Shown here: in pieces, positions 59,401 to 63,354 of the stretch
Layout of the letters: every line of letters begins with the position of its first letter
How positions within the stretch are numbered: the first letter of the stretch is position 1
Assembly (NCBI RefSeq): GCF_000383595.1
Contig: NZ_KB911581.1
Coordinates: forward strand, 4,620,496 to 4,684,495
Length of the DNA: 64,000 bases
Source of the DNA: Streptomyces bottropensis ATCC 25435
Lineage (GTDB): Bacteria; Actinomycetota; Actinomycetes; Streptomycetales; Streptomycetaceae
Reading direction: 5' to 3'
Program-made: the position numbers and the translations under genes
Notes under the pieces: model-generated
Told to the model about the DNA's origin: nothing
What the model saw: the letters and a program-made list of their open reading frames with translations, nothing else
Database searches by the model: none

Positions 59401-61882
59401 GGGCCCGCAGCTCGACCTTCGCAGCCAGTTCCGGATCGGTGTCGACCTGGGCGCGCAGGGCCGCGACGGCACGCGCCGAGAGGTCGGTGCCCCAGTACGC
59501 CTCGCAGTCGGGTGCGATCCGGGACAGGATCAGGCCGCTGCCGACGCCGATCTCCAGCACCCGCCGGGCCGGGCCGAGTCCGCGGATGCGCTCGACGGTC
59601 GCCGCCCGCCACTCCCGCATCTCCTCGACGGGGATCGGCGTGCCGTCGTACATGCTGTTCCAGCCGGCGTAGTTCTCCCGCAGAGCGGAACCGGCGGGAT
59701 CCGTGCCGGGATCGTCCGCCGGCGCCGCGTCCCGCGCGTCGCCCGCGTCCTCGGAACCGGCCGCCCCGTACAGGAGTTCGTGCAGTTCCTTCCACTCCTC
59801 GACCCGCGTGTCCGGGTCCGCGTCGCGCGGCGCGTCGAGGGCGGGGACGACATAGGCGGCCAGGCGGCGGTCGCCGGGCCGGTCCTCGCGGACGACCACC
59901 GTGACCTGGTCGACGGCCGGGTGGCCGCGCAGCACCGACTCGATCTCGCCCGGCTCGATCCGGAACCCGCGGATCTTCACCTGGGAGTCGGCGCGCCCGA
60001 GGAACTCCAGTCGTCCGTCGGCCCTTCGGCGGACCAGGTCACCGGTGCGGTAGAGCCGCTCGCCGGGCTCCCCGAACGGGTCGGCGACGAACCGCTCGGC
60101 GGTCAGGTCCGGCCGCCCGAGATAGCCCCGGGCCAGACCCGCGCCGCCGAGGTACAGCTCGCCCGTGACGCCGGCGGGCGCCGGCCGCAGGTAGGCGTCC
60201 AGGACGTACGCCCGGGTCCCCGGGTCGGGCACGCCGATGGGGACGATCGCCCCGGCCGGGATGTCCGGATCGCACAGTCCGAGCGTGGAGTTGGTGGTGG
60301 CCTCGGTCGGACCGTACGCGTTGAACATCATCCGTCCGCGCGCGAACCGTCCCACCAGCTCGGGCGAGACGCGCTCGGTGCCCGCCAGCAGCGTGGCGGC
60401 CGGGGGGAGATGGACGTCGTCGGGCAGGGCGGCGAGCAGCGCGGGCGGCAGGATCATGAACGTGATGCCGTGCGTGTGCGCGTAGTCGGCGAGCGGGGCG
60501 CCGGGCACCCGCAGTTCCGCCGGGACGACGACGAGCCGGCCGCCGGACAGCAGTCCGAGGCACAGGTCCCAGAAGGCGACGTCGAAGCTCGGCGAGGCGA
60601 ACTGCAGCACCCGGCTGTGCGGGCCGATGCCGAACCGCTCGCTCTGCGTGGCCACCAGCTTCGCCACACCGGAGTGCGCGAGGGCGACGCCCTTGGGGCG
60701 GCCGGTCGAGCCCGAGGTGTAGATCACGTAGGCGGCGTTCAGGACCGTGAGCGGCCCTCCGCGGTCCGCCTCGGTGGGATCGTGGGCGGGCCGCTCGGCC
60801 AACTCGGCAGCGACGGCGGGGGAGTCCAGCTCCAGGACGGTCATGCCGTCGGCCGGGCCGGGCAGGTCCCGTGCGGTCTCCCCGGTGGTCACCATGCAGA
60901 CGGGCCGCGCGTCGCCCAGCATGTACGCGATGCGGTCCGCCGGGTAGTCGTGGTCGATCGGCAGATAGGCGGCGCCCGACTTCAGGACGGCCACCTCCGC
61001 CACGATCAGCTCGGCGGAGCGCGGCAGGGCCAGGGCGACGATCCGCTCCGGGCCGGCGCCCCGCGCGAGCAGCGCGTGCGCGAGGCGGTTGGCGCGCGAG
61101 TCCAGCTCGGCGTAGGTGAGTTCCTCGCCTTCGAAGACCAGCGCCACGGCGTCCGGCCGCTGCCGCACCTGTTCGGCGAACATCGCGGGCCAGGTGTCCG
61201 CCGGCACCGTGTGCGTGGTGTCGTTCCAGTCGAGGACGACCTGGCGGTACTCCTCGGGGCTCATCAGCTCCAGCCGGGCGACCGGGGTCTCCGGCCGGTC
61301 CAACGCGTCGGCGAGGAGCGTGCGGTAGTGGCCGAGGAGGCGGTCGATCGTGGTGGCGTCGAAGATGCCGGGGTGGTACGCGGCCCGTGCCGAGCCCTCG
61401 GCCACCTCCAGCAGCACGTCGACGGGGGCGGGCAGGTCGGTGGCGGGCCGGGCGGCCGTGGCGAGGGCCGTGTTGAAGAACAGCCCGCCGCCGCGTGTGG
61501 GCCGGGGCCGCAGCTCCTCGATCAGGAGCCCGACCGGCACCCGGTGGGTCTGCGCCTCCTCGTGCGCCTGCGTCACCCGCCGCACCAGCTCGGCGAAGGA
61601 GGGGGCGTGGTCGACGGACACCCGCAGCGGGAGCCCGTCGTGGCCCACGGTCAGGTCCGTCGCCCCGGTGTAGCGGTGCAGCAGGGCGACGAAGGCGGCG
61701 AGACGTACGGCGTCGGGGGCGTCCGGGACGTCCGCGAGCACGCGCGTGTCGCGTTCGAGCAGAGGCTGTGGCGGGTGAGGCCGATCGGCGGGCAGCGAGA
61801 TCTCGAGCGGCAGCGATGTCAGCAGCCGCCGCCAATAGGCCAGGACTTCCTCGGTACCGCACACAGCAGTGAGCCTTCCCAC
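42866..61882 (-). CDS. Five-module nonribosomal peptide synthetase for a hydroxamate siderophore
   Basis: The 6338-residue protein reads (C-remnant 1-205)-A1-MT1-T1 / C2-A2-T2 / C3-A3-MT3-T3 / C4-A4-T4 / C5-A5-T5-E, with no thioesterase. Hand-aligned specificity codes: A2 DVWHLSLVDK (serine); A3 DMENLGLINK, identical to the hydroxyornithine code of CchH; A4 DGEDAGLVDK (probably basic); A5 DAQEGGLVDK and A1 DVWIL(A/G)ATNK (unassigned). Both methyltransferases sit inside A domains, as N-methylating ones do. Inferred backbone: NMe-X1, Ser, NMe-hOrn, basic X4, D-X5, resembling scabichelin/turgichelin. GTG 61882 has a weak site; GTG 61864, with GAAGG upstream, is an alternative. MbtH and an iron box flank it. 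Confidence 0.95.
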   Translation of the reverse strand: MGRLTAVCGTEEVLAYWRRLLTSLPLEISLPADRPHPPQPLLERDTRVLADVPDAPDAVRLAAFVALLHRYTGATDLTVGHDGLPLRVSVDHAPSFAELVRRVTQAHEEAQTHRVPVGLLIEELRPRPTRGGGLFFNTALATAARPATDLPAPVDVLLEVAEGSARAAYHPGIFDATTIDRLLGHYRTLLADALDRPETPVARLELMSPEEYRQVVLDWNDTTHTVPADTWPAMFAEQVRQRPDAVALVFEGEELTYAELDSRANRLAHALLARGAGPERIVALALPRSAELIVAEVAVLKSGAAYLPIDHDYPADRIAYMLGDARPVCMVTTGETARDLPGPADGMTVLELDSPAVAAELAERPAHDPTEADRGGPLTVLNAAYVIYTSGSTGRPKGVALAHSGVAKLVATQSERFGIGPHSRVLQFASPSFDVAFWDLCLGLLSGGRLVVVPAELRVPGAPLADYAHTHGITFMILPPALLAALPDDVHLPPAATLLAGTERVSPELVGRFARGRMMFNAYGPTEATTNSTLGLCDPDIPAGAIVPIGVPDPGTRAYVLDAYLRPAPAGVTGELYLGGAGLARGYLGRPDLTAERFVADPFGEPGERLYRTGDLVRRRADGRLEFLGRADSQVKIRGFRIEPGEIESVLRGHPAVDQVTVVVREDRPGDRRLAAYVVPALDAPRDADPDTRVEEWKELHELLYGAAGSEDAGDARDAAPADDPGTDPAGSALRENYAGWNSMYDGTPIPVEEMREWRAATVERIRGLGPARRVLEIGVGSGLILSRIAPDCEAYWGTDLSARAVAALRAQVDTDPELAAKVELRAQPAHDTTGLPTGYFDTVVINSVAQYFPGGDYLADVLRQVAGLLAPGGRIFVGDVRNLRLLRTLRAAVETRRATGAEGENEDKSALRTAVERSVRWEGELLLDPDFFAALDGFDAEIRIKRATHHNELSRYRYDVVLRPGTPAAARELPQTDWAAVGGLAGLGELLAGRPIGIRLAGVPNARLADDLADLRRLDGSSREAASGVDPEDVHALAAEHGYRAALTWNGSADDGAFDAVFVLDGPFGPLYRTAGAHPHANRPAPFRDVAALMRTLRGHAAEWLPDYMVPSAFVPLHALPVTPSGKIDARALPAPDHAAMSAGRAPRTPREKLLCALYAEVLGLEAVTAEDDFLALGGDSISAIQLLIRARESGLRLTTRDVFRHRTVEALAEAAVERVTEHTADAPLVQVDDTELAEIQGTRPLPVEELLPLTPLQQGFFFHSLTGGADGDTYVVQQVLDLAGPVDGTVLRRAAQGLLNRHAPLRAAFRQRPDGTPVQIITRDAELPWREVDLSAQDGAVREALGDAVAADERARGFDLAAPPLLRCALVRLGEERSRLVLTFHHIVSDGWSLPVLHRELMAFYGTDAPPLADVAPYRGFLRRLAAQDRDAARGAWLDALAGLEEPTRLVGTPADTAPVRPEHVRVELSERTTARLAERARERGVTLGTVVQGAWGLLLGRLTGRDDVVFGTTVSGRDGEVEGIASMVGLFINTLPTRFRWTSRESLGALLVRLQEEQARLLDHQHLGLAEIQRLTGHAGSGELFDTLVVFENYPAETDLQDASGTVRITGDAFHDAVHYPLALVVKPGRRLDLRLKHHAERLDGDTVRALGDRLARVLEAIAEAPDRAAASVELLSPDEALRAHPAGEERLVAEHTLAEGFAAQVARTPDATAVVFEGERLSYAELDARAEKLAVRLRGRGARPGTFVAVAVPRSAELMVALLGVLKSGAAYLPVDLDYPADRVTHMLTDSGATTVITLSATAGWLPERAPAVLLLDVPDHEPPAGQPPVPARPDDPAYLIYTSGSTGLPKGVVVTHRAVVNRLAWTQGEYGLGADDRVLQKTPSSFDVSVWEFFWPLLAGATVVLARPDGHRDPAYLAGLVREQAVTTLHFVPSMLEAFLRHDEVTADPTWSASLRRVLSSGEALPIAAASRWHALTGVPLHNLYGPTEAAVDVTYHPYAPDEDRGAAVPIGRPVWNTGLRVLDACLRPAPDGVPGELYLTGVQLARGYHARPALTAERFTADPYGPPGSRMYRTGDLVRRRADGVIEYLGRTDRQVKLRGNRIELGEIEAALVRLPEVAQAAVTVREDALVAYVVPFGGTTTGTTAGTTDASGLREALADALPAPMVPGAWVLLDTLPLTPSGKLDRAALPAPQAVRGTVTRAPGNPREQVLVEIFAAVLKLSDVGVDDDFFLLGGDSISSIAVSSRARRAGLVIGPREVFEHRTPAALAATAALDETTADGTPAASAFALTEEERERVERLAPGRIEDVWPLAPLQEGLFFHSNFDDSSLDVYTVHESFDFADRVDAERLSAAVRTLLARNPSLRAGFTSEGLRRPVQFIVRDAADPLTEVDLTGLPAAEQDRRMRELLDDSRARRFDLTRPLLLRMLLVRLGEERGDRLVVGRHLILWDGWSAWLFLEQLFALYESGGDPAGLARPGSYRDYLTWLERQDDTEATRAWRAALSGFEEPTLLVPAAEDRGREPVIPEQLDAVLDVTVAERLRDTARTHGLTLNTVLNAAWGLVLAGATGRTDIAFGTTVAGRPSEVPDVENVIGMFLNTVPARIAFDPREPVLALLRRIQGERLEVMPYEHMGLGVLQAESGHRRLFDTLFVLRNADTDERLAELRERHGATAVANVDATHYPANLVVTPGDRVRATLAYRPDLLDGAYAQSLLDRFVLLVGRLVADPHAPVGSLDSLLPAEAVALAREEAEQRQPVPHETVADMLAAQAARTPDETALVFGAQSLTYAELDERCDRMARLLLARGAGPEKVIALGLPRSIDMVVALFAVLRTGSAYLPLELDHPADRLSLMLADARPLLLLSTAGVSATLTGDTPRVLLDDPAVTAELASFPAGPVSVSFSLDHPAYVIYTSGSTGRPKGVVTPYLGLTNMQLNHQKEIFAPAIASAGGRRLRIAHTVSFAFDMSWEELLWLVEGHEVHVCDEELRRDATALVAYCEEHRVDVVNVTPTYAHLLLEEGLLEGHRPPLVLLGGEAVTETVWNTLRDTEGTYGYNLYGPTEYTINTLGGGTEDSATPTVGKPIRATRARVLDTWLRPVLDGVAGELYTAGVGLARGYLDRPGLTAERFVADPHGRPGERMYRTGDLVRRRPDGNLDFLGRTDDQVKIRGYRVELGEIETALVQHPEVSRAAVVARDDLHAPGTKRLVGYVVPAEPDAEARESAEREQIGEWREIYSAEYTEIGTALFTEDFAGWDSSYDGSPIPVEHMREWREATVERIRELGPRRILEIGVGSGLLLSKLAPDAEAYWATDFAAPVIRKLTEGVRSDPALAGKVELRCQPAEVTDGLPTGYFDTVVINSVVQYFPSLDHLHQVVRGALDLLAPGGALFLGDIRDLRQARVFQAGIQAARADAHTEPESLRRAVERGLALEKELLVDPDWFTTLGVGVDLRTKAGRHHNELTRYRYDVVLYEGDAGLCLDGVPAVVWTGRDALLARLDGTTPLRVRGVPDARTAGDLAGLRALDTGRPTAVAATGVEPEDLRETAEARGYRLLTTWSAEPGSYEAVFVSGNLDPGADTARTAGLYRPRADRGDDAPYANTPAAGRGHTALVRRLRDDLGQRLPGYMVPAAFVVLPGLPMNDNGKLDVRALPDAEPAVALSAGRGPRTPVEEVLCRLFAEVLGLPRTGAEDNFFDLGGHSLLATRLISRARTELGAELAIRDLFEAPTPETLALRAASGQPARPALEPAAERPARIPLSAAQRRLWLVERITGDGVAYNFPLVFRLRGALDLGALRAALRDVTDRHETLRTRFVEADGEPYQWIAAPGEAEPAFLFSEGTEAGLAGWIEEAQRRPFDLGRDLPVRAEVLRLADDDHVVAVVLHHITTDEWSDRPFLADLHRAYAARAAGGRPQWAPLPVQYADHTLWQERLLAEVEEGQLAYWKQALSGLPEEIPLPLDRPGAARATGRGAVVRATLPGTTGDALRDLAGTHQVSMFMLFQAATAALLHRLGAGDDIPLGAPIAGRTDSAVDDLVGFFVNTLVLRTDLSGTPSFEGLLGRVREVALAAFEHQDVPFDRVVEAVNPVRSADRNPLFQVMLGYHHRPDGDPDLFGLPTEWFDMDNGMAKFDLDFTFVDHGPGQDMALLLEYATDLTDEETAAGLAERLLRLLERVVAEPSRPLRSLDVLTDAEETAVAGVWNDTARPLETRSVPEILDDVVRARPDAPALVTGASRLTFRELGERVDAVARLLLRRGAAAERVVGLALPRHLMVPALLGVLKSGAAYLPLDPEHPAERLEFMLRDAAPLCVLTTAELAAKLPPGCPVVLIDDRIPDVEEAPTALPPAPAGSAYLIFTSGSTGAPKGVVGTHRGLSNFFAAHRDDLIRPAERSLGRDRLRAVHAASFSFDGSWEPLIWLLAGHELHVTDEAVMADPAALLTYLGREDIDFLDVTPTYLRELIHHGFLEPGAHLPGVIAVGGEATPAPLWERLCALPGTQVHDLYGPTESAVDAYGWHDDSAGRWAAPLDNIRAHVLDELLRPVPVGVTGELYLAGEGLARGYLNRPGLTAERFTADPFGAPGTRMYRTGDLVRRRRDGSLEFLGRADGQVKLRGFRIELGEIEALLAGHPDVATAAVVVREDTPGVRRLVAYVLPAAGRVPDPAELRGHTGGALPAHMVPSAFVTVAALPRTVAGKLDEKALPAPDLAAPLSGRKPRTPREDLLCEAFAAVLAVPEMGVDDDFFALGGHSLLAMRLTARVRTALGVEVSLRTVFDAPTPARLARHLADTADATGTTRPALTVRARPERLPLSSAQQRLWVLYQVEGPSATYNIPSAWRLTGALDVAALRAAVHDVVVRHETLRTVFPDDEGRAHQVVLTPEQVRVPFEVVDTDDELLPDLLAEAGAYGFALDRELPLRVQVFRTGEEDWTVLLLLHHIAGDEWSEGPLHRDLALAYAARTAGHAPEWEPLPVQYADYTLWQREVLGDERDGDSLAARQLAYWKQALAGLPEELALPVDRARPLEATYRGGSADLSLDAELAAALHALARDNGVSVFMVLQAAVATLLSRLGAGHDIPIGSPISGRTDAGLDDLVGFFLNTLVLRTDTSGDPTFRELLGRVREADLAAFDHQDVPFERLVEVVNPARSLARHPLFQVMVVYLASGGDDTGLPGLDTRRDDVAQTTAKFDLSFDFVERGDGSGVDGVLEYSADLFDHATAQSFADRLLRVLRAVTADPDTALTRVDILGADERARLVGGWHSRPAAGAPTTVPALFEERVRLHGDLPAAASDGVELTFAELNAAANRLARLLVEAGAGPERFVALALPRTAHFLTAVLAVHKAGAGYLPLDPDAPVERTAGVLADAGPVLTLTTRALAATLPPGTTPLLLDDPGTRDRLAAQDPADLTDADRDAPLTPRHPAYVIYTSGSTGRPKGVVITHETLGTLFHSHRETLHAPAIEAAGRRHLRVGHAWSFFFDASWQPQLWLLDGHCVHVLSEEVRRDPELVTEAVLRHRFDFLEVTPSFLTQMADSGLLRGGDCPLAVVGVGGEAVPVALWKRLAELPGTEAFNLYGPTESTVDALVGRVRDSERPLVGRPVAGTRAYVLDDRLQPLPPAVPGELYLAGGGLARGYLGGPALTAERFVADPFGPAGSRLYRTGDLARWTADGRIDYLGRADDQVKIRGFRIEPAEIEAALTSHTEVGQALVTVHQDGPRKLLVAYVVPAPDTAPDPARLRAHVGGLLPDHMVPAAVVALERFPQLANGKVDRSALPAPDFSALSLGRAPATPMEELLCTVFAEVLGLEQVGVDDDFFALGGDSIVAMQLVGRARAAGLRISPRLVFRHRTVAALGTVAEAAEVGAPRPADDGTGSVPLTPVMHWLRELGGPFAAYHQAALVRTPAELDLPGLTTVLQALADRHDLLRAALVRPSREDTENWSLHVPPVGAVDAAGWIDRVDVSGLDAAALGETVRRHTTAARTSLDPDAGIMVRAVWFDAGDAPGRLLLMGHHLVVDGVSWRVLLPDLEAAWRDVSAGRPVGLLPVETSFARWSRLLSDLAQAPEREAELPVWEAILDGGAESLPLTRERDPDRDTTATQREVVLRLPAEHTGPLLSAVPAAFGAAVNDVLLTGLALAFADRRRRESGTDTSVLVDLEGHGREEELGGDGVDLSRTVGWFTSVHPVRLDAGPADPADAFAGGPAAEEAVRRVRGHLAALPANGVGYGLLRHLNPRTREVLAAHEPPRVEFNYLGRFGIPEETDWSYAPEEDAADIGSEGSMREGHALEINVVTEDRADGPVLAAHWSYLEGLLPRDTVQDLAETWFRALKGLVAWAERNPK
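47470..50609 (-). other. NRPS module 4: C4, A4 (basic?), T4
   Basis: C4 begins IPLSAAQRRLWLV and has HHITTDE, with Glu in place of Gly after the Asp. The A4 code has Glu239 and Asp278, suggesting a basic side chain such as ornithine. T4 has LGGHSLLA. Confidence 0.75.
50610..54989 (-). other. NRPS module 3: C3 with altered active site, A3 (hydroxyornithine), MT3, T3
   Basis: C3 begins WPLAPLQEGLFFHS and has HLILWDG where HHxxxDG is expected. The A3 code is DMENLGLINK. MT3 has ILEIGVGSGLLLSKL. T3 has LGGHSLLA, the type seen before ordinary LCL condensation. Confidence 0.85.
54990..58149 (-). other. NRPS module 2: C2, A2 (serine), T2
   Basis: C2 begins LLPLTPLQQGFFFHSL and has an intact HHIVSDGW. 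A2 carries the serine code, with H278 and S301 visible in LHFVPS and RVLSSGEAL. T2 has LGGDSIS. No epimerase follows in the module. Confidence 0.85.
58150..61882 (-). other. NRPS module 1: condensation remnant, A1, N-methyltransferase, T1
   Basis: Residues 1-205 match only the C-terminal half of a condensation domain and have no HHxxxDG. A1 follows with A3 motif YTSGSTGRPKGV near 387. MT1 (VLEIGVGSG near 779) is inserted before the A10 motif (TPSGKIDARAL). The carrier site is LGGDSISA near 1179. It loads and N-methylates residue 1; the A1 code matches no specificity I know. Confidence 0.85.
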
Positions 61883-61921
61883 CAGGTCGGGGCCCGGTTC
61901 TGAGCCGGGTCGCCGACATAC

Positions 61922-61940
61922 TAAGGTAAGGGTTACCTAA
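61922..61940. promoter_or_regulatory. Iron box upstream of the NRPS
   Basis: TAAGGTAAGGGTTACCTAA matches the iron-box consensus at 18 of 19 positions. It lies 40 bases upstream of the NRPS start in the divergent region. Confidence 0.88.
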
Positions 61941-62025
61941 TTCACAGCGTGCTCCTAGTGATGCCCAGAGGTCGGGACGGCAATCCATGAGGGATCTACA
62001 GTTCGACCCGCACTCGCCCTACAGT

Positions 62026-62044
62026 TAAGGCAAGCCTCATCAAA
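62026..62044. promoter_or_regulatory. Weaker iron box upstream of the FecCD permeases
   Basis: TAAGGCAAGCCTCATCAAA matches the iron-box consensus at 15 of 19 positions, with mismatches mostly in the right arm. It lies 14 bases before GTG 62058, over the expected promoter of the permease genes. Confidence 0.6.
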
Positions 62045-62057
62045 GAAAGTTGAAGAC

Positions 62058-63098
62058 GTGGGGACCTCTACGGTCCGGGCGGCGAAAGGCCCCCGCGCGG
62101 CACTGCTGCTGACACTCTCGGCCCTGGCCCTGCTCACCCTGTGCGCCCTGTCGATGGCGTTCGGCGCGCTCGGCGTCCCCCTCGACCAGGTGTGGCACAC
62201 CCTGCTCGGTGACGCCCCCGACTCCCGTGTCGACAGCGTCATCTGGTCCGTACGCCTGCCACGCACCGTCCTCGGGCTCGCCACCGGCGCCGCCCTCGGT
62301 CTCTCGGGCGCGCTGATGCAGGCGCTGACCCGCAATCCGCTCGCCGACCCCGGCATCCTCGGCGTCAGCGCGGGCGCCGCTTTCGCGGTCGTCCTCTCGG
62401 TCGGCGTGCTCGGCATCTCCTCGGTCTACGGCTACATCTGGTTCGCCTTCGGCGGCGCGTTCGCCGCCAGCGTCCTGGTGTACCTGCTGGGCGGGCTCGG
62501 CCGGTCCGGCTCCACGCCGGTCAAACTCGCCCTGGCCGGGGTCGCGGTGACCTCCCTGCTGTTCTCGCTGACCAGCGCCATCGCGCTCACCGACCCGGAC
62601 GCCCTCAACCGGTACCGGTTCTGGAGCGCGGGCTCGCTCGCCGACCAGGACGAGGGGGTCCTGCTGCGCGTCCTGCCGTTCCTGGCCGTCGGCGCGCTCC
62701 TCGCCCTCGCCTGCGCCCCGGCCCTCAACAGCCTCGCCCTCGGCGACGACGTGGCGAAGTCGCTCGGCCTCAAGCTCGGCCTGGTCCGCGTCCAGGGGGT
62801 CCTCGCCGTCACCCTCCTCACCGGCGGAGCGGTCGCCGTCATCGGGCCCGTGGTCTTCGTCGGCCTGGTCGTCCCGCACATCGCCCGCGTCCTCGCCCAA
62901 CTGGCCGGCCTCGGCCCGGACCACCGCTGGCTGCTCCCCCTGTCGGCCGTCCTCGCCCCCTGCCTGCTGCTGGCCGCCGACATCGCCGGCCGCCTGATCG
63001 CCCGCCCCACCGAGATCCAGGCGGGCATCCTCGTCGCCTTCCTCGGCGGCCCCTTCTTCATCGCCCTGGTCCGCCGCCGACGCCTCGCGGAGCTGTGA
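62058..63098 (+). CDS. FecCD-type iron-siderophore ABC permease
   Basis: The 346-residue protein has about ten membrane helices with family motifs: VRLPRTVLGLATGAALGLSG, MQALTRNPLADPGILGVSAGA, and GPVVFVGLVVPHIAR towards the C-terminus. It should form one half of the importer for the ferric siderophore bound by the lipoprotein at 41494. The start is GTG 62058, 175 bases from the NRPS start on the other strand, sharing an iron-controlled promoter region. The matching ATPase must lie beyond the window or elsewhere. Confidence 0.93.
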   Translation: MGTSTVRAAKGPRAALLLTLSALALLTLCALSMAFGALGVPLDQVWHTLLGDAPDSRVDSVIWSVRLPRTVLGLATGAALGLSGALMQALTRNPLADPGILGVSAGAAFAVVLSVGVLGISSVYGYIWFAFGGAFAASVLVYLLGGLGRSGSTPVKLALAGVAVTSLLFSLTSAIALTDPDALNRYRFWSAGSLADQDEGVLLRVLPFLAVGALLALACAPALNSLALGDDVAKSLGLKLGLVRVQGVLAVTLLTGGAVAVIGPVVFVGLVVPHIARVLAQLAGLGPDHRWLLPLSAVLAPCLLLAADIAGRLIARPTEIQAGILVAFLGGPFFIALVRRRRLAEL

Positions 63099-63099
63099 C

Positions 63100-63354
63100 A
63101 TGACGTCTCGTCGACGGAGTCATGAGCCCCGGGTGGACACACGCCTGCCCTCCGGGGTTCGGGCACCGGCCCCGACCGGCCCCCGCGTCCGAACGGCGCC
63201 CGGGGCCCTACGAAGAGAGGGCCCCGCCGCGATCACCGACCTCCCGCCTCGGCGAGCCGCGATCGCCGACACCTCCCTTCGCCAACTCCCCGCCTACGAA
63301 ACCGTGGTGACGACGCCCCACGAAGACCAGACCCATGGAGTGGTGAGCCGATGA
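63100..63354 (+). CDS. Doubtful small ORF between the two permease genes
   Basis: An 84-codon frame starts one base after the first permease stop and ends in an ATGA overlap with the second permease. The spacing is what a coupled gene would show. However, the product is Arg/Pro/Thr-rich with no recognisable fold, codon use is poorer than in its neighbours (CGA, AGA, CTA, TCT, AGT codons), and no good ribosome binding site is present. It may be a long untranslated spacer. Confidence 0.2.
   Translation: MTSRRRSHEPRVDTRLPSGVRAPAPTGPRVRTAPGALRREGPAAITDLPPRRAAIADTSLRQLPAYETVVTTPHEDQTHGVVSR

Noticed and set aside
42866..61882. Coelichelin synthetase (CchH)
   Set aside because: CchH has three modules without N-methyltransferases. 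This protein has five modules with two methyltransferases; only the hydroxyornithine A-domain code is shared.
54854..61903. Second very long plus-strand open frame (2349 codons)
   Set aside because: It is the antisense shadow of the NRPS 5' half, for the same reasons.
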